Source: Bryopsis sp. KO-2023
Lineage: Eukaryota; Chlorophyta; Ulvophyceae; Bryopsidales; Bryopsidaceae
DNA length: 64,000 bases
Assembly (NCBI GenBank): GCA_030272585.1
Contig: BSYQ01000004.1
Location: 1,302,001-1,366,000, forward strand
Direction: 5' to 3'
Part shown: one piece after another, positions 1 to 11,800 of the stretch
How the letters are laid out: the number at the start of each line of letters is the position of its first letter
Numbering within the stretch: the first letter of the stretch is position 1
Notes under the pieces: generated by a model
Seen by the model: the letters and a program-made list of their open reading frames with translations, nothing else
What the model was told of the DNA's origin: nothing
Database searches by the model: none
Translations under genes and position numbers: made by a program

Positions 1-1214
1 GGCCAGTGTTGATGCACAGAGTGGTGAAGGCACTACTTCATTGTATCTTGCTGCCTTTGCAGGTCATTTGGATGTTGCCAGGGTTCTGGTGAAAGCAGGT
101 AAACTAGGAAGCTTCATACATGGCTTGAATCGTTACTCATTGCATGTGCTGTGGATGGATGCACTTCATCCTTGCATGTTTGCTTGCAAAATGAAATTGT
201 GAATTGAATATCGCTAATCGTTTTTGAAAACCAAAGAGTTTTTTTGAATTTTTTTTGGAGTTTGTCTTTCCTTTTGTTGTTGAGTAAACTTCGGCATTGG
301 CTGAGGTGGAAGATTTAACTCGGTGGCAAGGGAATTTTTATTTATTTATTTGAGAATTTATTTTTCTTCTTTTCTTTTCTTTTAATTTCATTTGATTTTT
401 CTGGTGGGGAAACATATACGATCAGAGACGAGAAAAAATCAAACACAGCAACAGTTTTTGCATACAATATAGTGCCTCTGCTGTGTTTTTGGTTTCTCGT
501 GTATTTCCTTTAGAGGAAAGGGTGGCATTTGCCATGTGGGTTTTTTTCATAATCCATCTGTGACAATCTCAAGAAACCCTACCTCTGTTCAATGGATATC
601 TTGAGCTGTGGTGCTGATTTTTGGGGGGTTTCATTTGATGTTTTAGGGGCAACTGTGGATTTAGAAAGAGACACCGGAGCTACCCCTTTGATTATTGCAG
701 CGGAGGAAAACAAAATCGACATGGCGAAGTTCCTCCTGGAATCAGGTGCCTGCCCCACCAGTTGAAAGTTGGTGGCTTGGCTGTATACATAAATCTTCTG
801 CAGTGTTTTGTGTTAGGATGCTTTGATCGAGGATTGGAGGTTTAAGTGCTTCAATGTACAGGTGCCGGTGTGAATCTCCTTAGAACTGGCGGCGTATCAT
901 CCTTGCACAAAGCTGCCCGTGCTGGAAACCCAGATCTGGTCCAATTACTGTTGGACAATGGAGCTGAAGTAGATGCCCAAGACAAGAATGGGGAAACCCC
1001 CTTGTTTTGGGCAGCCGTTTATGGGAGTGGCAAAGCCATTGAAGTTTTGAAAAAGTCGGGTGCTGATCTGAGTATTACAAACAAGGATGGGGGTACAATC
1101 GAAGATGCAACCTGTCGGTGTCTGACGGTTACTGATCCTAGCAAATTTGGATGCCCGGAAGGAGCATGCGGTGAAGGAGAGACAGAACGGCTCAAACAAA
1201 TTCTGAAAGATTGA
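1..1214 (+). CDS. TryAnk copy B0, 3' end only (ankyrin repeats and Cys tail)
   Basis: Last three exons of a trypsin-ankyrin gene that begins left of the window. Exons are 1-98 (one ankyrin repeat; the window starts one base inside the exon), about 648-746 (one repeat) and 862-1214 (two repeats plus the C-terminal tail, ending TGA). The first two end in phase 1 before GT donors. The tail keeps the family pattern with C-x-C followed by C-x4-C and ends RLKQILKD. It is nearly identical to the 3' end of gene B at 11740-12955, so it is the end of a direct repeat of B. Protease exons are not visible because they lie outside the window. The in-frame ATG at 846 lies in an intron and is not a start. 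Confidence 0.8.
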
Positions 1215-2265
1215 CGCTCCAAAAGACTGTTTTGATTTTTTTTTTTAATCCGTGCTTTCAAGGGGGTTATGTAATAGTCATGCATTTTTTTTCACATTGT
1301 GCATTAGATTTCTCGCCAAATGAGTAGTCCTTTGCCGAGAAAAAAGCACCTCGGCGGTGGGTGTCAGTGTGGATGTTTGTTGGTACAACTGAGTTGAACA
1401 CATTTAATAGACAACAGACTCATTAAAATAAAAATAAAAATAATAAAATAAGCACAGTTTTCGAGTGATTCATATCATAGTGACCCCCAGCAGAATAGGC
1501 ACTGGAAAAAGTTTGTCTGGGCAACAGACAGAATGAGAAATTCTCTGTGCTTGGCGGATCACCACTGTACATGTTACGGGAGAGAGATGGACTACTTTTT
1601 CAAACCTTAAGGCGAATTCTGATCGAGAAATAAGGTGAATTCTGATCGAGATGTTGACACGTGTAGTCTATATGTTCATTTTATGTTGAATTCATCTCTC
1701 GGTTCTCAATGGCTGAACAGCAAACAAACAAACATCAAATTACATTGTAAAGAAGATGCCTCTCTTCTGTGACTCGACAACAAACCCGACGGCAACACAG
1801 AATTATGAGTAGAAAAAATCATCAACTGTTGAATCCCGGAGAATGACAGCCACATAATCCAGGGACTGGGGGAAGAGCTCAGGACTTGAGTTTCAGGAAA
1901 CAGGGAATTTGAGGGTAGGAACAAAACACTGGACAACAGTTTCTCGCCAACGTTTTTCATTTTTGTGAACTTTTTTTCTCTTTGTCCAGCCCCCTCTTTC
2001 AAGCTTGAGTAACTTTTTTTCTCTGTTGACAGGGAAATAATCTTTTCGAATGAAAAGAAAGATATGATACTAAGTTGAAAAAATTAGTAAGCTTATTGTC
2101 AGCAAGAGAAGTGACTGAATGACGGCTAGCTCATTTCACAACAAGCAAACACTCGATATCTTAAAGAAATCCTCTTATTATCGGTAGCATATCTAAATTT
2201 ACACAGCAGGAGATTTTCTCTAGCAACAATTTATCGTCGTTGGAAGACAAGGCAGCAGAGCTGCG
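1..2265. repeat. Direct repeat of 11741-14105
   Basis: Near-identical to 11741-14105 in the same orientation, covering the last exons of B0/B and about 1 kb of 3' flank. The offset is about 11.74 kb. The 3' flank (1215-2265) has no gene I can support. Beyond 2265 the two copies diverge. Confidence 0.8.
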
Positions 2266-2987
2266 CTTATTTTCATTGCACTACTGAGCGCAGGACACAA
2301 AAATGAGCTCCCACCCAAACAAGGACCAGCCGGCCACCTAACCACATTCACTAAACGTAAATAAACTATCCTTGCGCCAGACTGACATCCAGCCAATCCA
2401 TAAATACAAAAATGGACGCATTAAGGTCAGAATAGCACACGAAAAGCAGACCTGGACAAAAAACAATATCTAGACAGGGGGGAAAAGGCCTAATCTGATG
2501 GAGGAGAAGAATGTGTTGGTTGTTTGGTAAGGGGAAAAAAGATTGACTGGTGACGCGCGCATCAATGTGCACCCCACATCCGAAGTCCATGACTCGAGTT
2601 TGGGCGATCGCTTCAACTGTTGCGTTTTAGATGTCCGACATACATCCGTCTGCCGAGAGAGTGTAGGGTGGGAAGACGGTGTCAGACCTGCGCGCCGCCA
2701 GCCTGGCTGCGACGTGGTCCGTTAGGAGACAGAATCCAATTTTTTGGGGGCAGAATTCATCGCGACCCCTCCATGATTGCCAACGCGGCAGGTCCGCTCA
2801 GAGTTCAGCAAGGATACGATCCGAGGTAACTTCCGACAGTTTCCAAAAAGAGTATCAAAAAGGGTGTACTTCCAGGCGCCTGCGAGAAGTGTCGACAAAA
2901 GAAGCTGAGGAACATATAACTGCTGCACTATAAGCGGTGCCTTCTCCCGCAAGCGTTTCGTCGAAACGTCGAACACATCTGCTTCCT
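2266..2987. other. Intergenic stretch and 5' flank of gene A
   Basis: 2266-2664 shows nothing recognisable. From about 2665 the sequence matches 20487 and below on the other strand and is the outer edge of inverted duplication P1. 2805-2987 carries a diverged form of the upstream block found in front of all TryAnk genes, with the word ACGATCCGAGG at about 2818. The ATG used by genes B, C and D is AAG here. Confidence 0.6.
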
Positions 2988-5900
2988 ATGCTTGTGTTCT
3001 TGACATTGGCGTTCTGGTGCGTTTCGACGCAACGGGTTCTTTGTCGTAGCCCGTTAGGTGGGTCGGCTGCTGTTGAACTGCGTTTTTCTTGCCCACCTCC
3101 TGTCACTGTTGGATTCATAATATCAAGCTTGCTTTGATTTGCAGGATTATCCCCAGTCCACGACCAACAGGTGCAAATTCTCGATGCTCCGATACTTACT
3201 CCCCATTCAGCTTCTGACTTAAGATTCACCTCTTTTCGTTGTTGTGCTAGGGTGACGGGTCTCTGAGAAATCTGCTACAAGACGCGCGGCCGCTCGTAGC
3301 TGTGGGTAGCTGTGAAACTCGACATGCATGCAAACTCATTTGAATCAGATAGTGTTTTGGGACGGCGACTGCCGTCGTACCCACATGTGTCATTTTCGGA
3401 ACGGGTTGAGATTCCAGAAGGAGACATTAGGCAATTGCAACTTGTTCGTAAGCCCTATGAGAAAAGAAGTAAGACTCCGATTTGCATCTGCAGGGGGGGC
3501 AAGATGCTCCAGTGGGTCGCTTTCCTTATGCTTGCTCCTTGAGAACTGTGGGCGCTCGAATTCATCGTTGTGGAGGCACCTTGATTGCCCCCGGATGGGT
3601 CTTGACTGCCGCTCATTGTTTGATTGGGGAAGACTCCCTGGGGCCAACATTTCTTGTGTTTGTGGGGGCCCATGAAATTGATGATGAGTCATCTGCAGAG
3701 GTACTGCAAATTTGGGCGTGTTCACAAAAAAATGTGGGGTAAGAAAAGGGCGTCTTGTTTTCATTCATGTAAATGAGGTTTCAGTGATGGCAGGGTCTGA
3801 CACTGCACAAGGAAAGCAGCAGAAGGCTCAGTTGCCCTTGAGAAACATCCATTTGATTGCGTTTGCAGGTCATATTGGCAGCGGAGGTTATCATTCATGA
3901 GAGCTACAATGGGAACATTGAAGATGGATTTGATATTGCCCTTGTGCGTCTCAAAGTGCCCTCCACCAAACAACCAGCACTGCTAGTTGAGAGTGAACAA
4001 ACCCTTGGAGTGGGTCAGCTCCTAGCCACCGCAGGATGGGGAAGGACCAGCGAACGTGGCCCAGTGCCTGAAGTCCTTCAATTCGCAGACCAAGTGGAGT
4101 ATGTCGGCAATGTAAATTGCAAGCTAAGGTGGCCTGGTCTAAAAGACGATATGCTCTGCGCATTCTCTCCATCACAAGCAACTTGCATGGGTAATCCGTT
4201 TGAGTTGAAAACTGTTCAACAACAACAGTGCATCAGCTGTTCTGTAGAAATGCTTGTTGAAAAACGCTTTCTTTGACGGGTTTGTGAACTGTTTGTGAAT
4301 TGATCCAGGCGATTCTGGAGGTCCTTTGTTAATTGCTGACAGTAAGGACGGGACCAGCATCATTGACGGGAATCCAGAATTTGATGTGATGGTTGGCATC
4401 GTATCTTTTGGACCGCCCAGTTGTGCTTCGACACTAAGTGATGTGTACACCAGAGTCAGCAGTTTCCGGCAATGGATAAATGAAAAAATGAGGAGTCCTC
4501 CATCGAACACTACCACTTCTTTGGTGAGCATGGTCGTCTCAGCTTTGCTGTTCGATATTTTTGGACACATAAGCGCAACAGCAACATGAGGGAAATTTTT
4601 GAAAACGGCCTCTATCATCTGTTTCCAACCTGCAAGCTGTGCCGTGAACAATAAAAGTGTGCATACCTAGTGTCCTATTGACAGGCTTGCACCATTGCAT
4701 TCCCGCCAGTTGGCTTATTGTTGCTTTTTTTTTCCTACTGTTTTGTTTTTTTACCAAACAGGAAAACGTATGTGACAAGAATTGTGAAAGACTGAATCGA
4801 GACCTGTTTGATGCAGCCGGTTCTGGGGATTCCGAAAAAGTCAAGGTAACTTTCTCGACCTTTTTTTTCTCTTCCTTTTCCTGTTCAACACTTTTCTTAC
4901 ATTGCTTTGGTATTGAAGTGAAACAAGAAAAGGTTGCTTTGTCAAGTTAAAGTGGAGGTGTGGCTGTTGATTTTCAGGAGCTCCTTTCAAAGGGGGCCGA
5001 TTTTAGGTCGACGCATGAAAAATTCGATTCTACTCCATTGAATTTTGCTGCACAGGGGGGTCATGTGGAAGCTGTTAAAATATTAATTCAAGAAGGTGAT
5101 GGGATGCAGTATTTGTAACTCGTGCTTTCAGAATGTGTTTAGTCATTCTGCTCTGTGACCCAACTAGAAGAAATCCAACTTGCATATCATCCTCCATCCT
5201 TTGCATATTTTACTTTCTTATAGCATTATATTTATATTATATTTATCGTTTATTTTTCTTTTTTTCGGGGGTGGGTGTTCTGAAAGCCGTCGTCAGGTGT
5301 TGCAAATTTCCCCTGAATGTGTTATTGAAATGTTCACCAATTATCTTCTCAGGGGCAAACGTGGATTCGAAAGATAATCTGGGATTCACCCCTTTGTTGG
5401 ACGCAGCATTTTATTCCAGAGTGGATGTGATTGAGGTTCTTCTGGAATCAGGTACCCTTCCGAAAAACACACTGTGAGGATTTCTGTGTTTTTGCAACTG
5501 TAATTGGCATCCAAAATTCATTTGAAGGGATGTTAAAAAATCGATTGCCACATGCCAAAACAGACGAATTGAAAGTTATCCCACCTGAAGTCTTTTTAAC
5601 AATTGGTGTGCTGCCAGTTTCTGCAATGAAGTCATGAGTGACAGTACAGAAGCATTTGCACCCAATAGAGCCCTGCTTGGAAAGTATTTTCTTGCAAGCG
5701 GTGGTATGGGGTACAAGTGTCTTGAGTGATAGCATTACGTACATTGCAACACTGCTTATATTCTGTGTAATATCACCTCGTAGTAGTAAGTTTTGTTCTC
5801 TTTGAATGCGAATTTAAGCACTTTCTTCAAACGATTGCTGCTGCAGGAGCTGATATTGAGGCACGGACTGACAAGAGCTCAACTGCATTGATTTTGGCTG

Positions 5901-7741
5901 CACAAGAGGGTCATTTGAAAGTCGCAAAGGTCTTGGTCGAAGCAGGTAAATTGTGAAGGAAAAAGGTGCACTTGAACTACAGCTAGTGTATCACACCCTT
6001 ATCTCAGCTTTTTTTTTTAATCCAAGAAAACAAAATAGTGAATTGTCGCAAATTCCCCTTCTCTTGTCTCTGTTTCCCCCCCTGAAAGTCCTCCTAGATG
6101 TGCATTTCTTTCTGGTATCTAAAACCACAGAATGGGTGAAAGCAGTGGCCATGACTGACCCAGGTTTCATTTTCATTTTTGAACCCAGATTTTCATTCCG
6201 GTGTGCTGTATGTTTGTTTTCCTTTTGAGAGAAAAACAGCAGATGCCCTCCCTGGCTCCATTTTCTGGAAAAATGCGTTTTTTTTTCCATTTTATGCAGA
6301 GGACTCTTTTCTTCTATCTGATGAGTGGCTGGAAATGTGTCGATCCATTGTGAACTGTTCTTTTCATTTCTTCAAGTCATCCTTATTAGTGATCAAGCAA
6401 CAGCACTTCAAAGTGTTTACAAACTGCAGATAATAGTATTCATCGATTGAGGCACAACTGTCGATTCGAAACAAAAATTAGGGTATGGCCCTTTGGTAGA
6501 TGGAGGAGCATTGAGGGTTTTTCAGTTTTCATGACTTCATTCAACGATTGCTGCTGCAGGAGCTGATGTTGATGCACAGACTGAGGAAGGCTCAACTGCG
6601 TTGTATTTGGCTGCACAAGAGGGTCATTTGGAAATTGCCAAGGTCTTGTTCAAAGCAGGTGAATTATGAAGCTCCATGCGGTTCTGATTTTTGCAGGCAC
6701 TCTAGCTGGATCGACCCGCTCGACTATCGCAGCTTTGTTTGCGGAAAAAATAATTGTGAAATTCTTCTTTTTCTTTCAGAGTGAACTTCAGCTTGGTTGA
6801 AATCAAATTCTATTTCAGCGGTGCAATCTAAAAGCACCAGTTTTCTCTTGCAATTACTTCACTTTTCCCATGTCCTTTTTTTTTTTAAAGAGGCTATGCT
6901 TGTTTTTCCCCTTCCAAACGAATAATTTTCAGGCCGATGATATTTAGTTTGCTGAAAAATCCATTACCATCAGCTCTAAGAAACACTTTTGCATATGCTG
7001 TTGTAAACACGCAGTCCATAAAATCACTCTGATGGTGATCGAAAAAAGTTTTCTGAGTGATACCACTCCTTTTCCCAAAGACGAAGTTTAGAATTGCCGT
7101 TTGATGTTGTTTCAGGGGCCACTGTGGATTTGAGAAGAAACACTGGATTCACCCCTTTGATGATCGCATCGCGAGAAAACAAAATGGAGGTGGTAGAGTT
7201 TCTCCTGGAATCAGGTGAATATTTATTTTTTTATTTATTTTTTTATTATTTTTTTTTCTTGTGGAAATTCCCTCCCGCGTGTTGAAAGTCGATGCTAATT
7301 TTTACAGCACCTGCTGTATTCTGGAATGTTCTGCGCAAAGACACTTTGATGGAGTCGACGTTTGAAGGCTTTTTACTTTGGTCCACAGGTGCCGACGTGA
7401 ATGCTCGAAATCAAGAAGGCATGACACCTCTGCATTTCGCCGGCTACGCTGGAAACCCAGAGTTGGCCCAACTGCTTTTGAACAATGGGGCTGATAAAGA
7501 TTTCCAAACCAAGTTTGGGGAATCCCCCTTGTTTTGGGCAGCCTTTTTTGGGAATGGCGAAGTCATGGAAGTTTTGAAAAAGGCCGGTGCTGATCTGAAT
7601 ATCAAAGACAGGGCTGGGGAGATGATCGAAGATGAAATCTGTCAGTGCGTGAACATCACCGATCCAACTAGATTGCAATGTAGGGAAGGAGGGTGCGGGG
7701 AAGGAGAGATAGAACGCCTAAAACAAATTTTGAAAAGTTGA
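2988..7741 (+). CDS. TryAnk gene A: secreted S1A serine protease fused to ankyrin repeats
   Basis: Thirteen exons: 2988-3057, 3146-3171, 3251-3301, 3494-3700, 3869-4190, 4309-4523, 4762-4845, 4978-5095, 5353-5451, 5847-5945, 6560-6658, 7116-7214, 7389-7741; total 1842 nt, 613 aa. Exon 1 encodes a hydrophobic signal peptide. Exons 2-3 give a short propeptide ending PLVA. Exon 4 starts [10 protein letters not shown] and carries the His site LTAAHC. Exon 5 has the Asp site [10 protein letters not shown], and exon 6 has GDSGGPL with the Ser codon at 4314-4316. Exon 7 is a linker with CDKNC. Exons 8-13 are ankyrin repeats, then the four-Cys tail. All triad residues are present. S1-pocket position 189 is Ala and 226 is Asp, so specificity should differ from trypsin. 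The start is the first ATG; no upstream ATG survives. Splicing is inferred from GT/AG sites, phase and homology. Confidence 0.85.
6440..6536 (+). pseudogene. Decayed half ankyrin exon inside gene A
   Basis: Reads like the first half of an ankyrin exon (TTVDSKQKLGYGPLVDGGA) and then runs into a stop with no GT donor. It lies in the intron just before the exon at 6560. The same relic recurs in A', in E (about 63480-63560 and 63800-63880) and, in a related form, in C, C' and D. Confidence 0.55.
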
Positions 7742-8844
7742 TGTCACAAGTGTGTGTTGAAATTTTTTTCAGGAATCAGTTTACACTTGAGTAGGCCGCT
7801 ATGGCTGTACACCAATTTTTTTTCATTTTTTAGTGTTTGCATGAGGGGTGTGGGGCACGAGTGTTGTTTCTTTTCGTCATTTCGTACTTTTCAGTGAATG
7901 GGGATATGGAGAATTGGGCTTTTCCCAGAGGGAGTTTTTTTGAAATCACCAGCATGGGGATGTTTGGTACAACTGAGGGGAAGCACCGGTGGCTTATATA
8001 TTGGTTTGATATTTTTGGCTGATAATGGATGAGACAATAGAGGGGTTTAAGTCATTGAAACATCTGTTGCTCTGTAGTTACAGGAAGAAACCTTCATGTT
8101 TAAATCAAAAAGTGTGTGATCTGTGCGTCAATTCCCAATTTTGGGACAATCCAAATTGTCTTCACGTGCAGGTTAAGACAATCAACTTATGTGACATAAG
8201 CCACTTGTTCTTTTTTGGGGGGCATTTGAGGCATTCCGATCAATTCTGCTTGCCCCAGCAATGAGTTCGAAAGCAAAACCTTCGATACTTTAATAACTAC
8301 TCTACTCTACGCTTAGCAGTAACCTTGTACAAAACCAGTTTCACCTTTCCGCATCGTTTGCGATCTCGTCGGCTAATTCTGATCAGGGCTTGCAGAATGG
8401 TGTTACTTGGGGTGGAATTCAGGAAGGCCACGCAGCAACCCTGGGTTGCCCACTTTTACCGGGGCCCAGTAAAAGTTTAGTTGATTGAAGTGTGCAAGCT
8501 CAAGTCAAAGATTTCCTGGCTGGAACTTCTGCTTAGACTTGTTCGTGCTTGAGAATCGTAGCTTCCACTCTGCTTCGAGATGCCAAAATCAAAAGAAGTC
8601 CTCTCGTTGTGACCAAAACAAAAATATCTAAACAAACAAAAATGCAAAATCTAAATACGCTCCCCTGAAACCTCGAATTGCTCCGAATGTATGGAATCGT
8701 ACTGCGAACGGGTGTGTGACACAGCAGGGTTTAATATCTGCAAGAGCCGAGCAAGGAAACGATCCGAGGTAGCTGCCCACGGTTTCCAAAACACTCTGGG
8801 TTTGATTCCACGCGCTTCCAGGTGCCTGCGAGAGTTATCGACAG
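7742..8844. other. Gene A 3' flank and gene B 5' flank
   Basis: 7742-8181 is the conserved TryAnk 3' flank (words GGGCTTTTCCCAGAGG and GCTGATAATGGATGAGA), repeated after every copy. 8178-8640 has further family repeats found near 26.1 kb, 27.0-27.5 kb, 47.4 kb, 48.4 kb and 61.3-62.0 kb. 8660-8844 is the conserved upstream block of gene B. No independent gene is supported. Confidence 0.6.
8742..8844 (+). promoter_or_regulatory. Conserved upstream block of TryAnk genes
   Basis: About 100 bp directly before the ATG is shared with C (28666-28767), C' and D, and more weakly with A and A'. It holds AACGATCCGAGGTAGCTGCC and ends TCGACAG just before ATG. GAG/GTAGCT and CGACAG could also be the donor and acceptor of a 5'-UTR intron. 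Function is inferred from conservation only. Confidence 0.4.
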
Positions 8845-11800
8845 ATGAACCGCAAGAATCGTACACTTTCGAACTTGGGGAACATTAGTGGCTCCCACAA
8901 GCGTTTCGTGATCAGAACCTTCTCGCGGGAAGGTCGAACGAACCTGCTTTCTGTGCTTTTGTTCTTGACATGGGCGGTCTGGTGCGTGCCGACGCCAAGC
9001 GTTATGTGTGGTGTTCCGTCAGGTGGGTGTGTTGCTGTTGAATTTGGCGTTCTTGATGGAACTTTTTCTCATGTGGAATTCGGTTTGATTTGCAGGATCC
9101 TCGCGTGGCGGCGACGGACAGGTGTGCATCTCGATATTCGATCAGTTACCTCCTTCACTCAATATTAGACTTGAGATTCATCTCTCTGTTCTTCGTATCG
9201 TGCGAAAATTAGGGCGACGGTCTTTCCGCTACCCCTGCACTCCGAAAGCTGCTACGGAAAGCGCAGCCACTCGTTGCGGTGGGTGCAAGCGAAATCAGAT
9301 ATCCATGCAATTTCATTTCGATCGTACAGTATGAATAATACGACGAAGTTGGGGAGGGGTTCTTACATCACACATACATGTTGGGCATTTAGGAACAAGT
9401 GGAGACTCCAGCAAGCTAGGGAAATTCTTGTGGGGATACATTGAAATAGAAAAACATTTTTGATATTCGCAAATCTAGTGTTGATCGCAAAATATGATGA
9501 GACTCTGGATGTGCATCTGCAGGGGGGGCACGACGCTCCAGTGGGCCGGTTTCCTTATGCTTGCTCCTTGAAAACGATAGGTGTTCGTATGCATATGTGT
9601 GGAGGCACCTTGATTGCCCCCGAGTGGGTCTTGACTGCAGCACATTGTTTGGACTCCCTGGGGCCAACATTTTTGGTGTATGTGGGGGCCCATGGAATCG
9701 ATGATGAGTCATCTGCAGAGGTACTGCACATTTCCACGTTTCCACAAAGAAATATGGTGTAACAAAGGGCGTCTTGTTTTTATGCATTTTTGGCACTGCA
9801 CAAGGAAAGCAGCAGAAGGCTCAGGTACCCTCAAGAAACATCCTTTTGAATGCATTTGCAGGTCATATTGGCAGAGGAGGTTATAATTCATTACAAATAC
9901 AAAACTGTTGAAGGGGGATTCGATATTGCCCTTGTTCGTCTCAAAAAGCCCTCCACCAAACAACCAGCATTTCTAGCTAAAAGTGAACAAACACTTGAAG
10001 AGAGTCAGTTCCTAGCCACCGCAGGATGGGGCAAGATGACTAACAAGCGCGATTCTATCCCTGAAGTTCTTCAATTTGCAGACCAAGTGGAGTATGTTTC
10101 CAACAAAAATTGCAGGCAAAGATGGCCTGATCTCAGAGGCGACATGGTTTGTTCTTTTTCTCGATCACAAGGAGTATGCACGGGTAACCAACCAGAATTT
10201 TTATGTTCAATGGATCAGCTATTCTGGGGAAATGCTTTTTGAATGAGGTTTCCTTGGACAGGTCTGTGAAGTGTTTGTGAATTGATCCAGGCGATTCTGG
10301 AGGTCCTTTGTTAATTGCTGACAGTAAAGACGGGTACAGCATCATCGGCGGGAATCCAGAATTTGATGTGTTGATTGGCATTGTATCTTTTGGACCGAGG
10401 CGTTGTGATTCGACGCTCCCTGATGTGTTCACCAGAGTCAGCAGTTTCCGGAAATGGATCGATAAGAAAATGAGAAGTTCTTCATCCACTTGTCCGGTGA
10501 GCATGACTGTTTCAGCTTGCTTTCCTTGACACAAAAGCAGAGCTGAGCGAATTTGCTATATGTTTCGCAGAGTTGATGTTGCTTGCTTTTTTTTTTTCTG
10601 TGTGTGGGGAGGGCTCCACAAAGAATGTGAGTGGAGATTTTCGAAATGGGCTTTCTCATTTATCTCCATTCTACAATCAATGATCAACCATAAATCCCAG
10701 CGCATTCACGTCTTGTGTTTCGTTGCCATGCTGTCTTGTTATTTTTTTGAAAACAGAGAAAAATATGTTGCAAAAATTGCGACAAACTGAATCGTGACCT
10801 CTTCAATGCCGCCGGTTCTGGGGATTCCGAAAAAGTCAAGGTAACTTTTGCAAACATTGCTTTTGTATGGAAGCCAAAAAAAACTGCCTTATTCCATGAA
10901 AAAAAATATGGCAAGCCGAACAGGGGTGCTTGTTTATTTTCAGGAGCTGATTTCAAAGGGGGCTGATGTGGCATCCACACATGAAAAGTTAAAGTTTACT
11001 CCATTGCATGTAGCTGCTTCTGAGGGTCATGTTGAAACTGTTGAAACGCTAATCAAAGAAGGTGATCGGCCTACTAGTATTATTATTCTTATTTCTTGTC
11101 GAAACTTGTTCTAAAATCTTAATTCGATGATGGCTGAATAAAATTGCTGGTCAATTGTTGCAGCCAAGTTCTGAGACAAATTCATTCGTTTTGGGGGTTT
11201 CAAAACCATCAAATGGTTGAAAACACTGGCCGTGACGCAGCTCGTACTTTCACTTCCATTGTATTTTTTTGGTTTTTCTTTCAGAGAGAAAAAAGAAGGA
11301 TGCTCTCTACCCTTCCCCACCCAGAAAATATGATAAATATATTAAAAAAAATGTAATTTTAATTTGCTGAATTGCTGAAGAACCCCCAAAATATCAAAAT
11401 ATGCAGAGGATATTTGGTTGAAAGGGTTGATTGAAGTTTGCATGCCACAAACTGATTGATTCCACACCCCAAATCAGAGAAACTCAATATTTTCCCAGGG
11501 ACTCCAGATTACGACAAAACAAAAACAGAAAGGAATGTGATAGGGTCTAATTGCATTGGGAGTATCAATATTTGACATGAGAAACCAGTGGTTTGTGTTG
11601 TGGATTAAAACAGGTAGACTGTAAGTTCTTCCACTTTCAATCTTTTTAAAATTAGCCATGCTGCCAGTTTATGCATTTATCTTGAATCCTCTCCCATTAA
11701 ATCAAATCTGAACACTTCCTTCAACAATTGCTGCTGTAGGGGCCAGCGTTGATGCACAGAGTGGTCAAGGCACTACTTCATTGTATCTTGCTGCCTTTGC

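Larger units (their letters stand above)
2665..8181 (+). repeat. Left arm of inverted duplication P1
   Basis: Reverse-complement match to 14888-20487. It contains all of gene A, its 5' flank and about 440 bp of 3' flank. The match ends near the GACAATCA word at about 8176, where the right copy passes into a pogo-like terminal fragment. Confidence 0.8.

Noticed and set aside
846..861. ATG at 846 (and the same at 12587) as the start of a 122-aa ankyrin protein
   Set aside because: It lies in the intron before the acceptor TGTACAG; the family model places the exon start at 862 (12603).
3390..3764. Long minus-strand frames opposite the protease exons (also at 9416-9796, 18445-18981 and 29408-29722)
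   Set aside because: Shadows of conserved plus-strand protease codons; they recur only because the sense exons are conserved.
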